NCBI GenBank assembly: GCA_937870635.1
Contig: CALMZP010000109.1
Location: forward strand, 1-64,000
Reading direction: 5' to 3'
Length of the DNA: 64,000 nt
Source: an uncultured Acidobacteriota bacterium
GTDB taxonomy: Bacteria > Acidobacteriota > Thermoanaerobaculia > Gp7-AA8
Shown here: piece by piece, positions 8,128 to 17,083 of the stretch
How positions within the stretch are numbered: the stretch's first letter is position 1
Layout: each line of letters opens with the position of its first letter
Position numbers and translations under genes: made by a program
The notes under the pieces: generated by a model
Seen by the model: only the letters and a program-made list of their open reading frames with translations
The model's database searches: none
Told to the model about the DNA's origin: nothing

Positions 8128-9534
8128 TCAGGTTGGCCTGACTTGCAATGCCGGAAACGCCCGCTGATCGCAGTCCGTGCGCTCGCAGAGGCGGCACGTC
8201 GTCCCGATGGGGACGGCGGCGTCGAGGTTCTCCAGGTTGTATCCGTCCGCGTAGACGAGCTGCATGGCGTCCGCGACGGGACAGCCGATGCCCACACCCA
8301 TCAGCGCGTCGCCAGTGGCGAAGCCGAAGCTCTTGCGGATCGTTCGCGCCACGCAGAAGTACGCGGTGCCGTCGGGCATCTTCGACAGCTGCGTCCTGAT
8401 GCGGCCCGGCGTTAGAAACGCCGCGTGCACGTCCCAGCGCGGGCACGAGCCGCTGAACCGAGCAAAGCGGATCCCCGTCCCGCTGAACCGCTTCGAGATG
8501 TTTCCGGCGATGTCGACGCGCACGAAGTGGAACGGCACTCCGGACGCGCCCGGCCTGCGCATCGTCGTGAGCCGATGGCAGACCTGTTCCCAGCTCGCGG
8601 TGAAGTGATGCTGCAGCAGCTCGATGTCGTAGCGGATCGTTTTTGCCATCGACAGGAATTCGTCATACGGCATGAGCAGCGCGCCGGCGAAGTAGTTTGC
8701 CAGCGCAATGCGGCAGAGGCGAACCGACTCGGGCGTCGTCAGCATCTTCTCGGAGCGGGACACGATCGAGTCGATCGCCGCGGCTGCTTCGACCAGTCCG
8801 ATCTGATGCGCGATCTGGAAATTGCGGCTCCACGGTGGAAGAACTTCCGAAACGAAAAGAGTCCGCTTCTCCTCCTCGAACCGGCGGGCCGATCGGCGAT
8901 CGCGGCCGACTGGTGTCAGCACGACCTCGATTCCATGGCGATCACGGAGGAACCCCGCGAGCGAACGATGCATCTCCGTCCGGTCGAACTTCGCCAGCCC
9001 GAGGACGCGCTCTGCTTCGGACTCGAGCTCGGGGAAGTAATTCATGTTGGTCTGGATGACATCCGACACTTCTTCCGACGGAAGGTGCGCGGGATTCACC
9101 CCGAGGAAATCCCGGCCGTCATAGAGAGTCGACGCCAGAGCGCGGCTCGAATCGATTGCCGACCGGTACGCGTGATACAGCGCGACGACCGCGCGGGCGG
9201 CGGCGGGATTGTCGGCCAGCTCGCGGACATCATTCGTCGTCAGGGAGTGCTCCTCAAAGATGGGGTCGCCAAACACTTCCTGCAGGTCGTCGGCGATACG
9301 CGCCTGGTTCTCGTCCGCGAAGACGGAGAGGTTGACGCGGAGGAGGCCGGCGAGCCGGACCAGGAGCGGTGCCGGCAGAGGCCGCTGGTTGTGCTCGATC
9401 AGGTTGAGATAGCTCGGGGAGATCTCGAGGCGCGCGGCGAGCTCGGTCTGCGTCAGACCTTCCTTGCGCCGCAGGCTGCGGACCCTGGTGCCGAGACGAT
9501 GCGTGGTGGCTGCTGGCATGCGGTTTTCAGTCAT
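8128..9534 (-). CDS. ScfR/RamB-type regulator (XRE HTH + IrrE-like + DUF2083)
   Basis: Residues about 10-65 are an XRE helix-turn-helix (LRRKEGLTQTELAARLEISPS). The central part matches the IrrE/ImmA-like region but has no intact HEXXH zinc motif (the equivalent position reads FQIAHQIGL). The C-terminus has a cysteine-containing domain typical of short-chain fatty-acyl-CoA-responsive regulators (CRLCERTDCDQRAFPAL). RamB, MccR and PccR of this family control glyoxylate-shunt and propionate genes. Here the gene is divergent from aceB-aceA, which makes it their likely regulator. The start at 9534 is uncertain; 9519 is an alternative. The open frame upstream runs into a REP element and is not coding. 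Confidence 0.85.
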   Translation of the reverse strand: MTENRMPAATTHRLGTRVRSLRRKEGLTQTELAARLEISPSYLNLIEHNQRPLPAPLLVRLAGLLRVNLSVFADENQARIADDLQEVFGDPIFEEHSLTTNDVRELADNPAAARAVVALYHAYRSAIDSSRALASTLYDGRDFLGVNPAHLPSEEVSDVIQTNMNYFPELESEAERVLGLAKFDRTEMHRSLAGFLRDRHGIEVVLTPVGRDRRSARRFEEEKRTLFVSEVLPPWSRNFQIAHQIGLVEAAAAIDSIVSRSEKMLTTPESVRLCRIALANYFAGALLMPYDEFLSMAKTIRYDIELLQHHFTASWEQVCHRLTTMRRPGASGVPFHFVRVDIAGNISKRFSGTGIRFARFSGSCPRWDVHAAFLTPGRIRTQLSKMPDGTAYFCVARTIRKSFGFATGDALMGVGIGCPVADAMQLVYADGYNLENLDAAVPIGTTCRLCERTDCDQRAFPALQVRPT

Positions 9535-9547
9535 GGAGGCGGGAGTA

Positions 9548-9576
9548 CCCGCGGGCGAGATCGCCCGCGGCTCCAC
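9548..9576. repeat. REP-like palindrome, copy 7
   Basis: CCGCGGGCGA-GA-TCGCCCGCGG with a CTCCACCG tail, 14 nt upstream of the ScfR-type regulator start. It occupies part of the divergent promoter region shared with aceB. Confidence 0.8.
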
Positions 9577-9611
9577 CGTGGCCTTCTCTCGGCGCCCGCC
9601 CGCCGTTCAAT

Positions 9612-9649
9612 TTTACTGCCATTTACACCTTTACAGGCAAGGCTTTACA
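9612..9649 (+). promoter_or_regulatory. Cluster of four TTTAC direct repeats in the aceB promoter region
   Basis: TTTAC occurs at 9612, 9622, 9630 (TTTACA) and 9644 (TTTACA) in an otherwise GC-rich divergent region between the ScfR-type regulator and aceB. Spacings are 10, 8 and 14 nt. The placement about 80-110 nt upstream of aceB suits regulator binding sites. That the adjacent ScfR-type protein binds them is inference; the motif is not identical to the TTTGCAAA-type sites known for relatives. Confidence 0.4.
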
Positions 9650-9724
9650 TACTCCCACACCATAACTGATTCGGGCCTCGAAGGTTATTGACCTTGGCCC
9701 ATTCCGTGCTCATCCTTTTACACG

Positions 9725-11344
9725 ATGACGCAGTCGATACTTGAACGTGGGATCGAGCAGGAGATCCTCACGCCCGAGGCGGTCAGGTTCGTGGAGATGC
9801 TCCACCGCGAATTCAATCCGTGGCGGGAAGAACTGCTCGCGCGGCGGGAAGAGCGGAAGAAGCACCTCGACGCGGGGGAGCTTCCCGACTTTCTGCCGGA
9901 CACGAGGGAGATCCGCGAGACCGACTGGACCGTAGCGCCGATCCCGAAGGACCTCATGGACCGCCGGGTCGAGATCACCGGTCCCGTCGACCGGAAGATG
10001 ATCATCAACGCGCTCAACTCCGGCGCGAACGTCTTCATGGCCGACTTCGAAGACGCGAATTCGCCGACCTGGGCGAACTGCATCGAAGGTCAAGCCAACC
10101 TGCGCGACGCCGTGCGCCGCACGATCACATTCGACAGCGGCGAGAAGCAGTACAGGCTCGGCGAGAAGACCGCGACGCTCCTCGTCCGCCCGCGTGGTTG
10201 GCATCTCGTCGAGAAACACTTCGTCGTCGACGGCAAGCCCGTATCGGCGAGCATCTTCGATTTCGCGCTGTACTTCTTTCACAACGCGAAGGAGCTGATC
10301 GCGCGCGGGACCGGTCCGTACTTCTATCTGCCGAAGATGGAGTCGCACCTCGAAGCGCGTCTGTGGAACGACGTGTTCGTGCGCGCGCAGCGAGAGCTCG
10401 GCATCCCGAACGGAACCATTCGCGCGACCGTGCTGGTCGAGACGATCCTCGCCTCGTTCGAAATGCACGAGATCCTCTGGGAGCTCCGCGACCACTCCGC
10501 CGGTCTGAACTGCGGCCGCTGGGACTACATCTTTTCTTTCATCAAGAAGTTCAGGGCGCGCCGCGACTTCATCACGCCTGACCGCGCTCACATCACGATG
10601 GACAAAGCGTTCCTGGCGGCCTATGTGAAGCTGCTCATCGAGACCTGTCACCGTCGCGGCGTCCACGCGATGGGCGGCATGGCCGCGCAGATCCCCATCA
10701 AGAACGATGAGGTGGCGAACGCCGCGGCGCTCGACAAGGTCCGCGCGGACAAGCTTCGCGAAGTGAAAGCGGGCCACGACGGAACCTGGGTCGCCCATCC
10801 GGCGCTCGTGCCCGTGGCAAGGGAAGTCTTTGACGAGCACATGAAGGGGGCGAACCAGATTGGATCGACCTTCGACCTTCGACCTTCGACCTTCGGAGAG
10901 GTGACCTCTCGGGGTGGGGCGGAGGCCTCCGAAGGTCGAAGGTCGAAGGTCGAAGGTCGAGATCTCCTCGAGCTCCCCCAGGGTCCCGTCACCGAAAAGG
11001 GCGTCCGCCAGAACTTCAACGTCGGCGTCCTCTACCTGGAGGCGTGGCTCGGGGGCTCCGGCGCCGTTCCCCTTTACAACCTCATGGAAGATGCTGCCAC
11101 CGCGGAGATCTCGCGCACGCAGCTCTGGCAATGGATTCACCACGGCGCGAAGCTCGATGACGGTCGCGTCGTCGACGCCGCGCTCTACCGGAAGATCCGC
11201 GATGAGGAGCTCGCCACCATCGGCGACCGCCCCCACATCAAGACAGCCGCCCGCATTTTCGACGAACTCATTCTCAATGACACGCTCGCCGACTTCCTGA
11301 CGATCCCGGCCTACGAAGAACTCTTGAAGACGGAGAAGAACTGA
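9725..11344 (+). CDS. aceB: Malate synthase A, with an in-frame repeat insertion
   Basis: Condenses glyoxylate and acetyl-CoA to malate in the glyoxylate shunt. The A-type signature [11 protein letters not shown] is at about residues 155-165, GRWDYIFS at about 263, and the catalytic acid in [11 protein letters not shown] at about 455. Length 539 aa. Between [11 protein letters not shown] (about 378) and [13 protein letters not shown] (about 415), the normal short linker is replaced by a heptamer hairpin (10865-10960) read as FDLRPSTF...[10 protein letters not shown]. The frame stays open, so the enzyme is probably intact with a surface loop. It is the first gene of an operon with aceA (stop and start overlap by 1 nt). 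Confidence 0.96.
   Translation: MTQSILERGIEQEILTPEAVRFVEMLHREFNPWREELLARREERKKHLDAGELPDFLPDTREIRETDWTVAPIPKDLMDRRVEITGPVDRKMIINALNSGANVFMADFEDANSPTWANCIEGQANLRDAVRRTITFDSGEKQYRLGEKTATLLVRPRGWHLVEKHFVVDGKPVSASIFDFALYFFHNAKELIARGTGPYFYLPKMESHLEARLWNDVFVRAQRELGIPNGTIRATVLVETILASFEMHEILWELRDHSAGLNCGRWDYIFSFIKKFRARRDFITPDRAHITMDKAFLAAYVKLLIETCHRRGVHAMGGMAAQIPIKNDEVANAAALDKVRADKLREVKAGHDGTWVAHPALVPVAREVFDEHMKGANQIGSTFDLRPSTFGEVTSRGGAEASEGRRSKVEGRDLLELPQGPVTEKGVRQNFNVGVLYLEAWLGGSGAVPLYNLMEDAATAEISRTQLWQWIHHGAKLDDGRVVDAALYRKIRDEELATIGDRPHIKTAARIFDELILNDTLADFLTIPAYEELLKTEKN
10865..10960. repeat. Heptamer hairpin, TTCGACC family, inside aceB
   Basis: Left arm of four to five TTCGACC units (10865-10896), a 31-nt spacer that itself contains GAGGTGACCTC, and a right arm of inverted units GGTCGAA (10928-10960). 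The element lies wholly within the malate synthase coding region. It adds a multiple of three overall and contains no stop in the aceB frame. Confidence 0.93.
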
Positions 11345-12627
11345 TGGCACCGCTCCAAGCAGTGAGAGACTCGAAGCACATCGAAAAGCAGTGGGAATCG
11401 TCCGAACGATGGTCCGGCATCCGCCGGGACTATTCGGCCGAGGATGTCCTGCGCCTTCGTGGCTCGATCGAGATCAAGTACACGCTCGCTGAGATGGGAG
11501 CGGAGCGCCTCTTCCAGCTCCTCCACAGCGAGCCCTACGTCTCAGCCCTCGGCGCCCTCACCGGAAATCAGGCCGTGCAGCAAGTGCGCGCCGGACTGAA
11601 GGCGATCTACCTCAGCGGCTGGCAGGTGGCTGCCGACGCAAACCTGGCCGGCCACATGTACCCCGACCAGAGCCTCTATCCGTCGAACTCGGTTCCGCAG
11701 GTGGTGAAGCGCATCAACCAGGCGCTTCAGCGCGCGGACCAGATCGAGCACAGTGAAGGGCGCACCGATACCCACTGGTTCGCGCCGATCATCGCCGACG
11801 CCGAGGCAGGCTTCGGCGGTCATCTCAATGCGTTCGAGCTGATGAAGATGATGATCGAGGCCGGAGCGGCCGCGGTCCACTTCGAAGACCAGCTGGCCTC
11901 CGAAAAGAAATGCGGCCATCTCGGCGGCAAAGTTCTCGTTCCTACTTCGGCATTCATTCGCACTCTCACCGCGGCGCGGCTCGCGGCGGACGTGATGGGA
12001 GTCGACACGCTCATCATCGCCCGCACGGACGCGCACAGCGCGAACCTGCTGACGAGCGACGTCGATGAGCGCGATCATCGGTTTCTCACCGGCGAGCGCA
12101 CCGCCGAAGGATTCCACCGGATCAAGGGTGGACTCGAGGCGGCCATCGCCCGCGGTGTTGCCTACGCACCGTACGCGGACCTGGTCTGGTGCGAGACATC
12201 GACGCCCGATCTCGGCGAGGCCCGCGAGTTCGCCGAGGGGATTCACAGGCACTACCCGGGGAAGCTGCTGGCGTACAACTGCTCGCCGTCGTTCAACTGG
12301 GCAAAGAAGCTCGACGCGGAGACGATCGCGAAGTTTCAACGGGAGCTGGGAGCCATGGGCTACAAGTTCCAGTTCGTCACGCTCGCAGGGTTTCACGCGC
12401 TCAACTTCTCGATGTTCGAGCTGGCGCGGCAGTATCAGGAAGAGGGCATGACCGCCTACTCGCGGATGCAGCAGGCGGAGTTCGCGGCGGAGAAGCACGG
12501 ATACACGGCGACGAAGCATCAGCGCGAAGTCGGCACCGGCTACTTCGACGAAGTAGCGAAGGTGATCAGCAGCGGAGAGTCCTCGACGATCGCGCTCGAA
12601 GGCTCGACCGAGGCAGCGCAGTTCTGA
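11344..12627 (+). CDS. aceA: Isocitrate lyase
   Basis: Cleaves isocitrate to succinate and glyoxylate, the entry step of the glyoxylate shunt, and pairs with malate synthase encoded just upstream. The catalytic signature KKCGHLGGK places the active-site Cys at about residue 190. The metal- and substrate-binding segments [26 protein letters not shown] and YNCSPSFNW are all present. Length 427 aa is normal for bacterial enzymes. The ATG overlaps the aceB stop codon (TGATG). Growth on acetate or fatty acids is implied; control is probably by the divergent ScfR-type regulator. Confidence 0.97.
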   Translation: MAPLQAVRDSKHIEKQWESSERWSGIRRDYSAEDVLRLRGSIEIKYTLAEMGAERLFQLLHSEPYVSALGALTGNQAVQQVRAGLKAIYLSGWQVAADANLAGHMYPDQSLYPSNSVPQVVKRINQALQRADQIEHSEGRTDTHWFAPIIADAEAGFGGHLNAFELMKMMIEAGAAAVHFEDQLASEKKCGHLGGKVLVPTSAFIRTLTAARLAADVMGVDTLIIARTDAHSANLLTSDVDERDHRFLTGERTAEGFHRIKGGLEAAIARGVAYAPYADLVWCETSTPDLGEAREFAEGIHRHYPGKLLAYNCSPSFNWAKKLDAETIAKFQRELGAMGYKFQFVTLAGFHALNFSMFELARQYQEEGMTAYSRMQQAEFAAEKHGYTATKHQREVGTGYFDEVAKVISSGESSTIALEGSTEAAQF

Positions 12628-12641
12628 CGTACGGAGAAAAG

Positions 12642-12779
12642 ATGGAAGACATTCGGCCGTACTCGATTGACGAAGAACGCAGAGAGCAGCGCGCGCAAGA
12701 CGAAGATCGCGAGCGAAGAGCCGAGCTCGAAGCGGCAAGGTCCGAAGAGGAAGTGCCGTTCCACATACCGCGGGACTGA
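12642..12779 (+). CDS. 45-aa highly charged protein downstream of aceA
   Basis: The ATG follows GGAGAA at correct spacing, 14 nt after the aceA stop. The product (MEDIRPYSIDEERREQRAQD...) is almost entirely Glu, Arg, Asp and Ala and should form one long charged helix. Unknown function; it may be the third gene of the aceBA operon. The call rests on the ribosome site and operon position. A heptamer hairpin starts 5 nt after its stop. Confidence 0.5.
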   Translation: MEDIRPYSIDEERREQRAQDEDRERRAELEAARSEEEVPFHIPRD

Positions 12780-12783
12780 ATCG

Positions 12784-12841
12784 ATTTTGGATTTTGGATT
12801 TTGGATTGCCTAACGCCCGATCCAATCCAAAATCCAAAATT
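12784..12841. repeat. Heptamer hairpin, TTTTGGA family (copy 2)
   Basis: Left arm ATTTTGGA-TTTTGGA-TTTTGGATT (12784-12807), a 16-nt spacer, and a shorter right arm with two TCCAAAA units (12824-12841). It lies at the end of the aceBA operon. Confidence 0.9.
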
Positions 12842-13114
12842 CAGCTGCAGCCCTTCAGTCCAGCCGGCGATGACATTCTCCAGGCGGAACTCTGCCGGCT
12901 GTCCGCGCAGGATCGTGGCGTCAAACAGCCTACAGAACACACGCGGGCTGCCCCGCGTGAACAGATACCAGAGGAGGCGCTCGGTGCTCCGCGCTTCTCG
13001 AGCCGGGGCGAATGCCACAAGCTCCTGACGGCGGCCAGTGACGCCTTTCCGGAAACCATGCAGCGCATCGCGCGCCTCTCCGGCGACAAGCGCGACGGAA
13101 CGCGGCGGTCGACG
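12842..13114 (-). other. Open minus-strand stretch, possible small gene or remnant
   Basis: After the metallopeptidase stop (13115-13117), the same minus-strand frame stays open through this interval and into the heptamer element. It reads like ordinary protein (RQELVAFAPAREARSTERLL, RVFCRLFDATILRGQPAEF). A GTG at 13018 could start it, but no ribosome site is seen. The frame then runs through the repeat and antisense to the 45-aa gene. It may be a gene whose 3' end was lost to the repeat, or chance in high-GC DNA. Confidence 0.25.
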
Positions 13115-13480
13115 TCAGAAGACCATCTCGTCGTCATGAAGGCCGAAGTAATGCCCAAGCTCGTGGATGACCGTCTCGCGCACCTCGGCAACGATGTCCC
13201 GGCGGCTCCGCGCGACTCGAAGGATCGGGCCGCGGAAGATCGCAATCTGGTCGGGCAGAGCGGGAAGCATGTCGAAGCTTCGCTCCGGCAGGGCAATGCC
13301 GCGGTAGATCCCCAGGAGCTCGTCGTCGTCCGCACCGTCACCAAGAACGTCGCGATCTTCCTCAGTCGGCTCTTCTTCGACGACGACGACCACGTTGTCG
13401 AGCAACCGCGCAAACTCCTCGGGCAGCTGTTCGAGAGCCTCTTCGACGAGCTCCTGGAAGTCGCCAGTGCTTAGGTTCAC
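13115..13480 (-). CDS. Minimal zincin metallopeptidase (DUF1025 family)
   Basis: A 121-aa soluble protein whose C-terminus carries HELGHYFGLHDDEM, the zinc site (HEXXH plus a downstream Asp) of the small metallopeptidase family formerly called DUF1025. The N-terminus (FQELVEEALEQLPEEFARLLDNVVVVVEEEP) is the family's usual helix-strand start, and the full family length is present. The physiological substrate is unknown. The neighbouring genes give no clear functional link. Confidence 0.88.
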   Translation of the reverse strand: MNLSTGDFQELVEEALEQLPEEFARLLDNVVVVVEEEPTEEDRDVLGDGADDDELLGIYRGIALPERSFDMLPALPDQIAIFRGPILRVARSRRDIVAEVRETVIHELGHYFGLHDDEMVF

Positions 13481-13490
13481 CAGGGGAGTT

Positions 13491-13580
13491 TAGACCTTAG
13501 ACCCTGGACCTTGGACCTTGGGAGTAACGAGTCGGCTGAATACGGAAGCCCAAGGTCCAAGGTCCAAGGTCCAAGGTCCA
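13491..13580. repeat. Heptamer hairpin, GGACCTT family (copy 1)
   Basis: Left arm of GGACCTT/AGACCTT units (13491-13522), a 26-nt spacer, and a right arm of four clean AAGGTCC units (13549-13580). It sits in the intergenic region between two minus-strand genes. The left arm is more degenerate than the right. Confidence 0.9.
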
Positions 13581-13639
13581 GATCCCCCCGAAGCGACTGG
13601 CACGTGCCGGTAACCCCGACACGTGCCGAAATGCCCCGG

Positions 13640-16600
13640 TCACCAGCCCGGTGCGATGTTGAACCCGTACACGATCTGCTCTTCGGGGCGATGGAGTGGC
13701 TTCGCCGCGAAGATCTCGATCGGGATGTAGCTCAGCAGGATGCGGAGTCCACCGCCGACGCTGACCACGGGAACGCGCTCGTCGCTGTCGGTGGCCCACT
13801 TCCATGTCACGTCCTCACCGTCGCGCCACGCGGCGCCGGCGTCCGCGAACGCGAAGATCTCGGTCGGTAGGAAAGACGCAGAGATGAGGCCGAACTCAGG
13901 AGTGCCGAGAAGCGGAGCGCGGACTTCGATGCTGCCGGCGACGAGCTTCGATCCGACGAGACGGTCGAAGACAGGGCAGGCATTGAGATTCTGACCGCAC
14001 TCGTCGGGGCTGAACGTCCACGACTCGTAACCGCGCACGAGAGATCCCTGGCCGAGATAGAGCCGGCTGAGTCGATTGCTCTCGGCGTCCTCGCCGTAGC
14101 GCCCGAAGTGCAGGCCGCGGACGGCGAGCGTCACAGGGCGGTTGTAGAAGTACTTGCGCCAGTCGGCGAGACCGGTCTGGAAGTTGAGGTCGCCGTTGAG
14201 CGAACGGACTTCGTGGCGATAGCGGGTGCCGCGCACCGGCGAGATGAATCCGAACGTCGAGCTGTCGCCGACGAACGCGGCCGATGCGGTCCAGAGGTTG
14301 ACGGAGAAGTTGCCGGGGTAATCGCGGCGCTCGCGGTCGACGAGCTGGCCGCCGACGAAGATGAAGCGCTCGGACTCGAGTTTGTAGCCGAAGCGCTGGT
14401 AGCCGGCCGATCCTTCGATGCGCCGCGTGGCGCTGAACGGGTATTGAGTGAGGCCGCTGACATCCGTGAACGTCTGGATCTCCCGGAACTCCTCGTAAAC
14501 CTCGGCATCGTAGATGTCGCCGTCGATCTCGACCCGCTCGAAGTACGACTGGTAGAACGGGGTGACGTAGGGAACGTGCACGAGATCGCCGCCCCACGCC
14601 AGGCGGTGCTTCTGGTTGAGATAGAAGACCTCGCCCGCGAGCTGGTCGGTGATGTTGTTCGTCGCGCCGCCACCGCCCTGGAACGTCACGCCGACGTTGT
14701 GCTGTCCGAGGATGTCGGAGAAGTAGGCGGCGACGGTGCCGCCGATGGCGTTGTAGCCGCCACCGACCGAGGCGCCGATGGTCGGCGGTCCGAGATAGGC
14801 GAGGCGGAGATTCGCGTCGTACGGACGCTGTTCAAACCGAACCGTGGGCTCAGGAAGCCCCTGGGTAGGCGAGTTCAGGTAAGCGGTGATCTCCGAGCCC
14901 GTCGCGCGAAGCGGGGGAAGAATGGCAGCACGCGGAGTGCCGGCCGGCATCTGCGTCGCCATCTGCGTTCCCGGCGTCGAAGCGGGAAGCGCGTAGAGGT
15001 TGTAGTTGTCGTCTTCGAAGAGGGAGAATGCGATGTCACCGCTGCGCAGCGCGACGCTCAGCGCCGGCGACATGTCGGTGATACCGGCGACGCCGGTGCG
15101 CACCGCGGTGATCCTGCTGGTCTGGCCGCTGGCGGGATTGTGCCGATAGATGTCGGCGACGCCTTCCGGGTTGGCGATGAAATAGATGCTGCCGTCCGGG
15201 CCATACTGCGGATTGATGTGCGTCGCGTTGGCGAAGATCGACAGGACCCGGACGGCGCCGGTGGCCACTTCGATCGTGGCGAGCTGCTTCTGGCCGAACT
15301 GCAGGTCGACGAACGACGTGCCCGGCCCCCGATCGGTGACGAAGGCGAGGAAACGGCCGTCGGGAGAGAAGGCGGGCTGCAGGTCTGCGAACTTGTCGTT
15401 CGTCAGCCGCCGCAGGTTACGCGCGTCGAGATCGTAGATGAAGAGGTCGGACACGCCGGTCGTCTGACCGGAGAGGGCGATGGTGCGGCCCTCCGGCGAC
15501 CACGCCACGTTCATGATGCCTTCCATTCCGGGGACGCTGATGTGCTCGATCTTGCGCGACTCCACATCGACGATGGAGAGGAAGTTGTCGCCGCGGGCGA
15601 ACGACACGAATGCGAGACGGCGGCCGTCAGGCGAGAACGAGCCCGCCGACTCGATGAAGCGGAGCGATTCCATGTGCGCGTCGCGGTCCGCGGAGACCAG
15701 ATTGCGGATGACCTCGCCCGTCTTCGCATCCGCGAGGAAGAGATCGATGGAGAAAAGCTCGCGGGCTGAAAGGAACGCGAGGTAACGGCCGTCGGGGCTG
15801 AGAGCCGGGGCGACGTTCATCTCCGTTGCGCGGCGGCGTTTCTTCTCACCGAGCACGGGCTTGCGTCCGATGAGCGGCGTGCCATGGTCGGGGCGGACCT
15901 GTACGACCGGGTTGTACAGCTCGCGCGCGGACTCCTGCCAGTCGGTGAAGAGCTGTTTCGCGCTGATGCCGATGGCGCGCTCGACGCCTTCTTCGACGCC
16001 GATCACGCCCGACGCGAGGAAGTACCGCACGACCGCTTCGTCACCGAAGCGCGCGCCGATGTAAGCCATCAGCGCCTGGCCGTAGCGATAGGGGAAGTAG
16101 CGGGGGTCGCGGGACAGCTTGCGGATGTCTGGAAGGCGATCGTGGATCGTCGCGTCGCGGATCCACATCGCCGTGAGCGGATCGATGCGTCCCTTGGAGA
16201 GGTACTCGGCCATGCCTTCGACCAGCCACAGCGGCAGCTGCTCGAGGGAGAAGCGGCGGCGATTGCGCGCCGCGGTCGCGGCGATGTCGTACTGGAAGAC
16301 GTGAACGATCTCGTGTCCGAGGACGTGGTCGTTGTCTTCGTAGTCGCCGGTGAGGGGGAGGACGACGCGGTTCATGAAAGCGTCGGTGAAGCCACCGGTT
16401 CCTTCGCCGATGAATCCGGGAGTGGTCGTCGTCTGATGGAAGTCGGCCGCATTCGCGTAAAGGACGATCGGCTTGCGTCCGAACGAATGGTTGAACACGC
16501 GCGAGAGGCGCGTGTACCAGCGTTCGGCCATGCGTCCGATGTCGTGAACGACGTCGGCTTCCTGCTCGTAGTAATAGATGTCGAAGTGCTCGGTGCGGAG

Positions 16601-16720
16601 CACTTTGAAATCGAAGCTTTCCCACTGGACCTTGTTGCGTCCGAAATATTGGGCTTCGAGGGTGGGGGTGAGGGTAAAGAGAAGAGTCGCAACCAGCAGG
16701 GCACCGCGGAACTTGCGCAT
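13640..16720 (-). CDS. Three-part outer-membrane protein: gluzincin-like peptidase, PD40 propeller and Omp85-like barrel
   Basis: The signal peptide (MRKFRGALLVATLLFTLTP) follows GAGG on the minus strand. Residues about 30-330 form a peptidase-MA-like domain with HEIVH at about 150 and the downstream WLVEGMAEYLS that supplies the glutamate ligand. About 380-690 hold TolB/PD40 propeller repeats (LSPDGRYLAFLSAR, WSPEGRTIALSG, FSPDGRFLAFVTD). The last 300 or so residues form an Omp85/BamA-type surface barrel with a late SVGGGLRILLSYIPIEIFA strand. Total 1026 aa. An in-frame extension to about 16975 stays open but lacks a ribosome site. Surface proteolysis linked to export is possible; substrates are unknown. 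Confidence 0.8.
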   Translation of the reverse strand: MRKFRGALLVATLLFTLTPTLEAQYFGRNKVQWESFDFKVLRTEHFDIYYYEQEADVVHDIGRMAERWYTRLSRVFNHSFGRKPIVLYANAADFHQTTTTPGFIGEGTGGFTDAFMNRVVLPLTGDYEDNDHVLGHEIVHVFQYDIAATAARNRRRFSLEQLPLWLVEGMAEYLSKGRIDPLTAMWIRDATIHDRLPDIRKLSRDPRYFPYRYGQALMAYIGARFGDEAVVRYFLASGVIGVEEGVERAIGISAKQLFTDWQESARELYNPVVQVRPDHGTPLIGRKPVLGEKKRRRATEMNVAPALSPDGRYLAFLSARELFSIDLFLADAKTGEVIRNLVSADRDAHMESLRFIESAGSFSPDGRRLAFVSFARGDNFLSIVDVESRKIEHISVPGMEGIMNVAWSPEGRTIALSGQTTGVSDLFIYDLDARNLRRLTNDKFADLQPAFSPDGRFLAFVTDRGPGTSFVDLQFGQKQLATIEVATGAVRVLSIFANATHINPQYGPDGSIYFIANPEGVADIYRHNPASGQTSRITAVRTGVAGITDMSPALSVALRSGDIAFSLFEDDNYNLYALPASTPGTQMATQMPAGTPRAAILPPLRATGSEITAYLNSPTQGLPEPTVRFEQRPYDANLRLAYLGPPTIGASVGGGYNAIGGTVAAYFSDILGQHNVGVTFQGGGGATNNITDQLAGEVFYLNQKHRLAWGGDLVHVPYVTPFYQSYFERVEIDGDIYDAEVYEEFREIQTFTDVSGLTQYPFSATRRIEGSAGYQRFGYKLESERFIFVGGQLVDRERRDYPGNFSVNLWTASAAFVGDSSTFGFISPVRGTRYRHEVRSLNGDLNFQTGLADWRKYFYNRPVTLAVRGLHFGRYGEDAESNRLSRLYLGQGSLVRGYESWTFSPDECGQNLNACPVFDRLVGSKLVAGSIEVRAPLLGTPEFGLISASFLPTEIFAFADAGAAWRDGEDVTWKWATDSDERVPVVSVGGGLRILLSYIPIEIFAAKPLHRPEEQIVYGFNIAPGW

Positions 16721-17083
16721 CACTGACACCTCGGGGGCGAATTGAACCGCCAGAATGGCCGCGGCTGCAAGTTCGCTGCCCTGCCGTGTCAGCTTTTGCG
16801 AAGAGGGACCGCCGACAATGCGGTAAAGGCCGCCACGGTCAGGGAGGATGGCGAACATCCGGGCGGTTGTAACCCTTTCAGCCGCCGCGACGAAGAGTGC
16901 GAGCTGCACCGCCCGTACGACCCAGTCGAGAAAGGGGCCGCGGGTTCGACGTCGCCGGAACATGACATCCGTCATGTCGGGGTGACAGTGCCAGTGGAGC
17001 CGCGGGCGACCTCGCCCGCCGGTCAAGCGCAAAAAAGCGCGGGCGAGGTCGCCCGCGCTCCACTGCGTTCATGATGCGCATTC
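16721..17083. other. Intergenic region with a REP pair and no confident gene
   Basis: 363 nt between two minus-strand genes. The half next to the outer-membrane protein stays open on the minus strand in that gene's frame and reads plausibly as protein (FLDWVVRAVQLALFVAAAER), which could be an N-terminal extension or chance. The other half contains the inverted REP pair. I see no promoter that I would defend. Confidence 0.4.
16993..17065. repeat. REP-like inverted pair, copies 8 and 9
   Basis: AGTGGAGC-CGCGGGCGA... (16993-17020) faces ...TCGCCCGCGCTCCACTG (17037-17065) across a 16-nt spacer containing AAAAAA. Besides each palindrome, the outer GTGGAGC and GCTCCAC tails are complementary, so the whole unit can also fold as one long hairpin. 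Confidence 0.85.

Noticed and set aside
13590..13625. GGCACGTGCC palindromes after the GGACCTT element
   Set aside because: Short and imperfect, near the stop of the outer-membrane protein gene. I cannot tell them from chance in GC-rich DNA.
16721..17032. N-terminal extension of the peptidase-propeller-barrel protein
   Set aside because: The frame is open and partly protein-like, but the downstream Met has GAGG spacing and starts a proper signal peptide, which an extension would bury.
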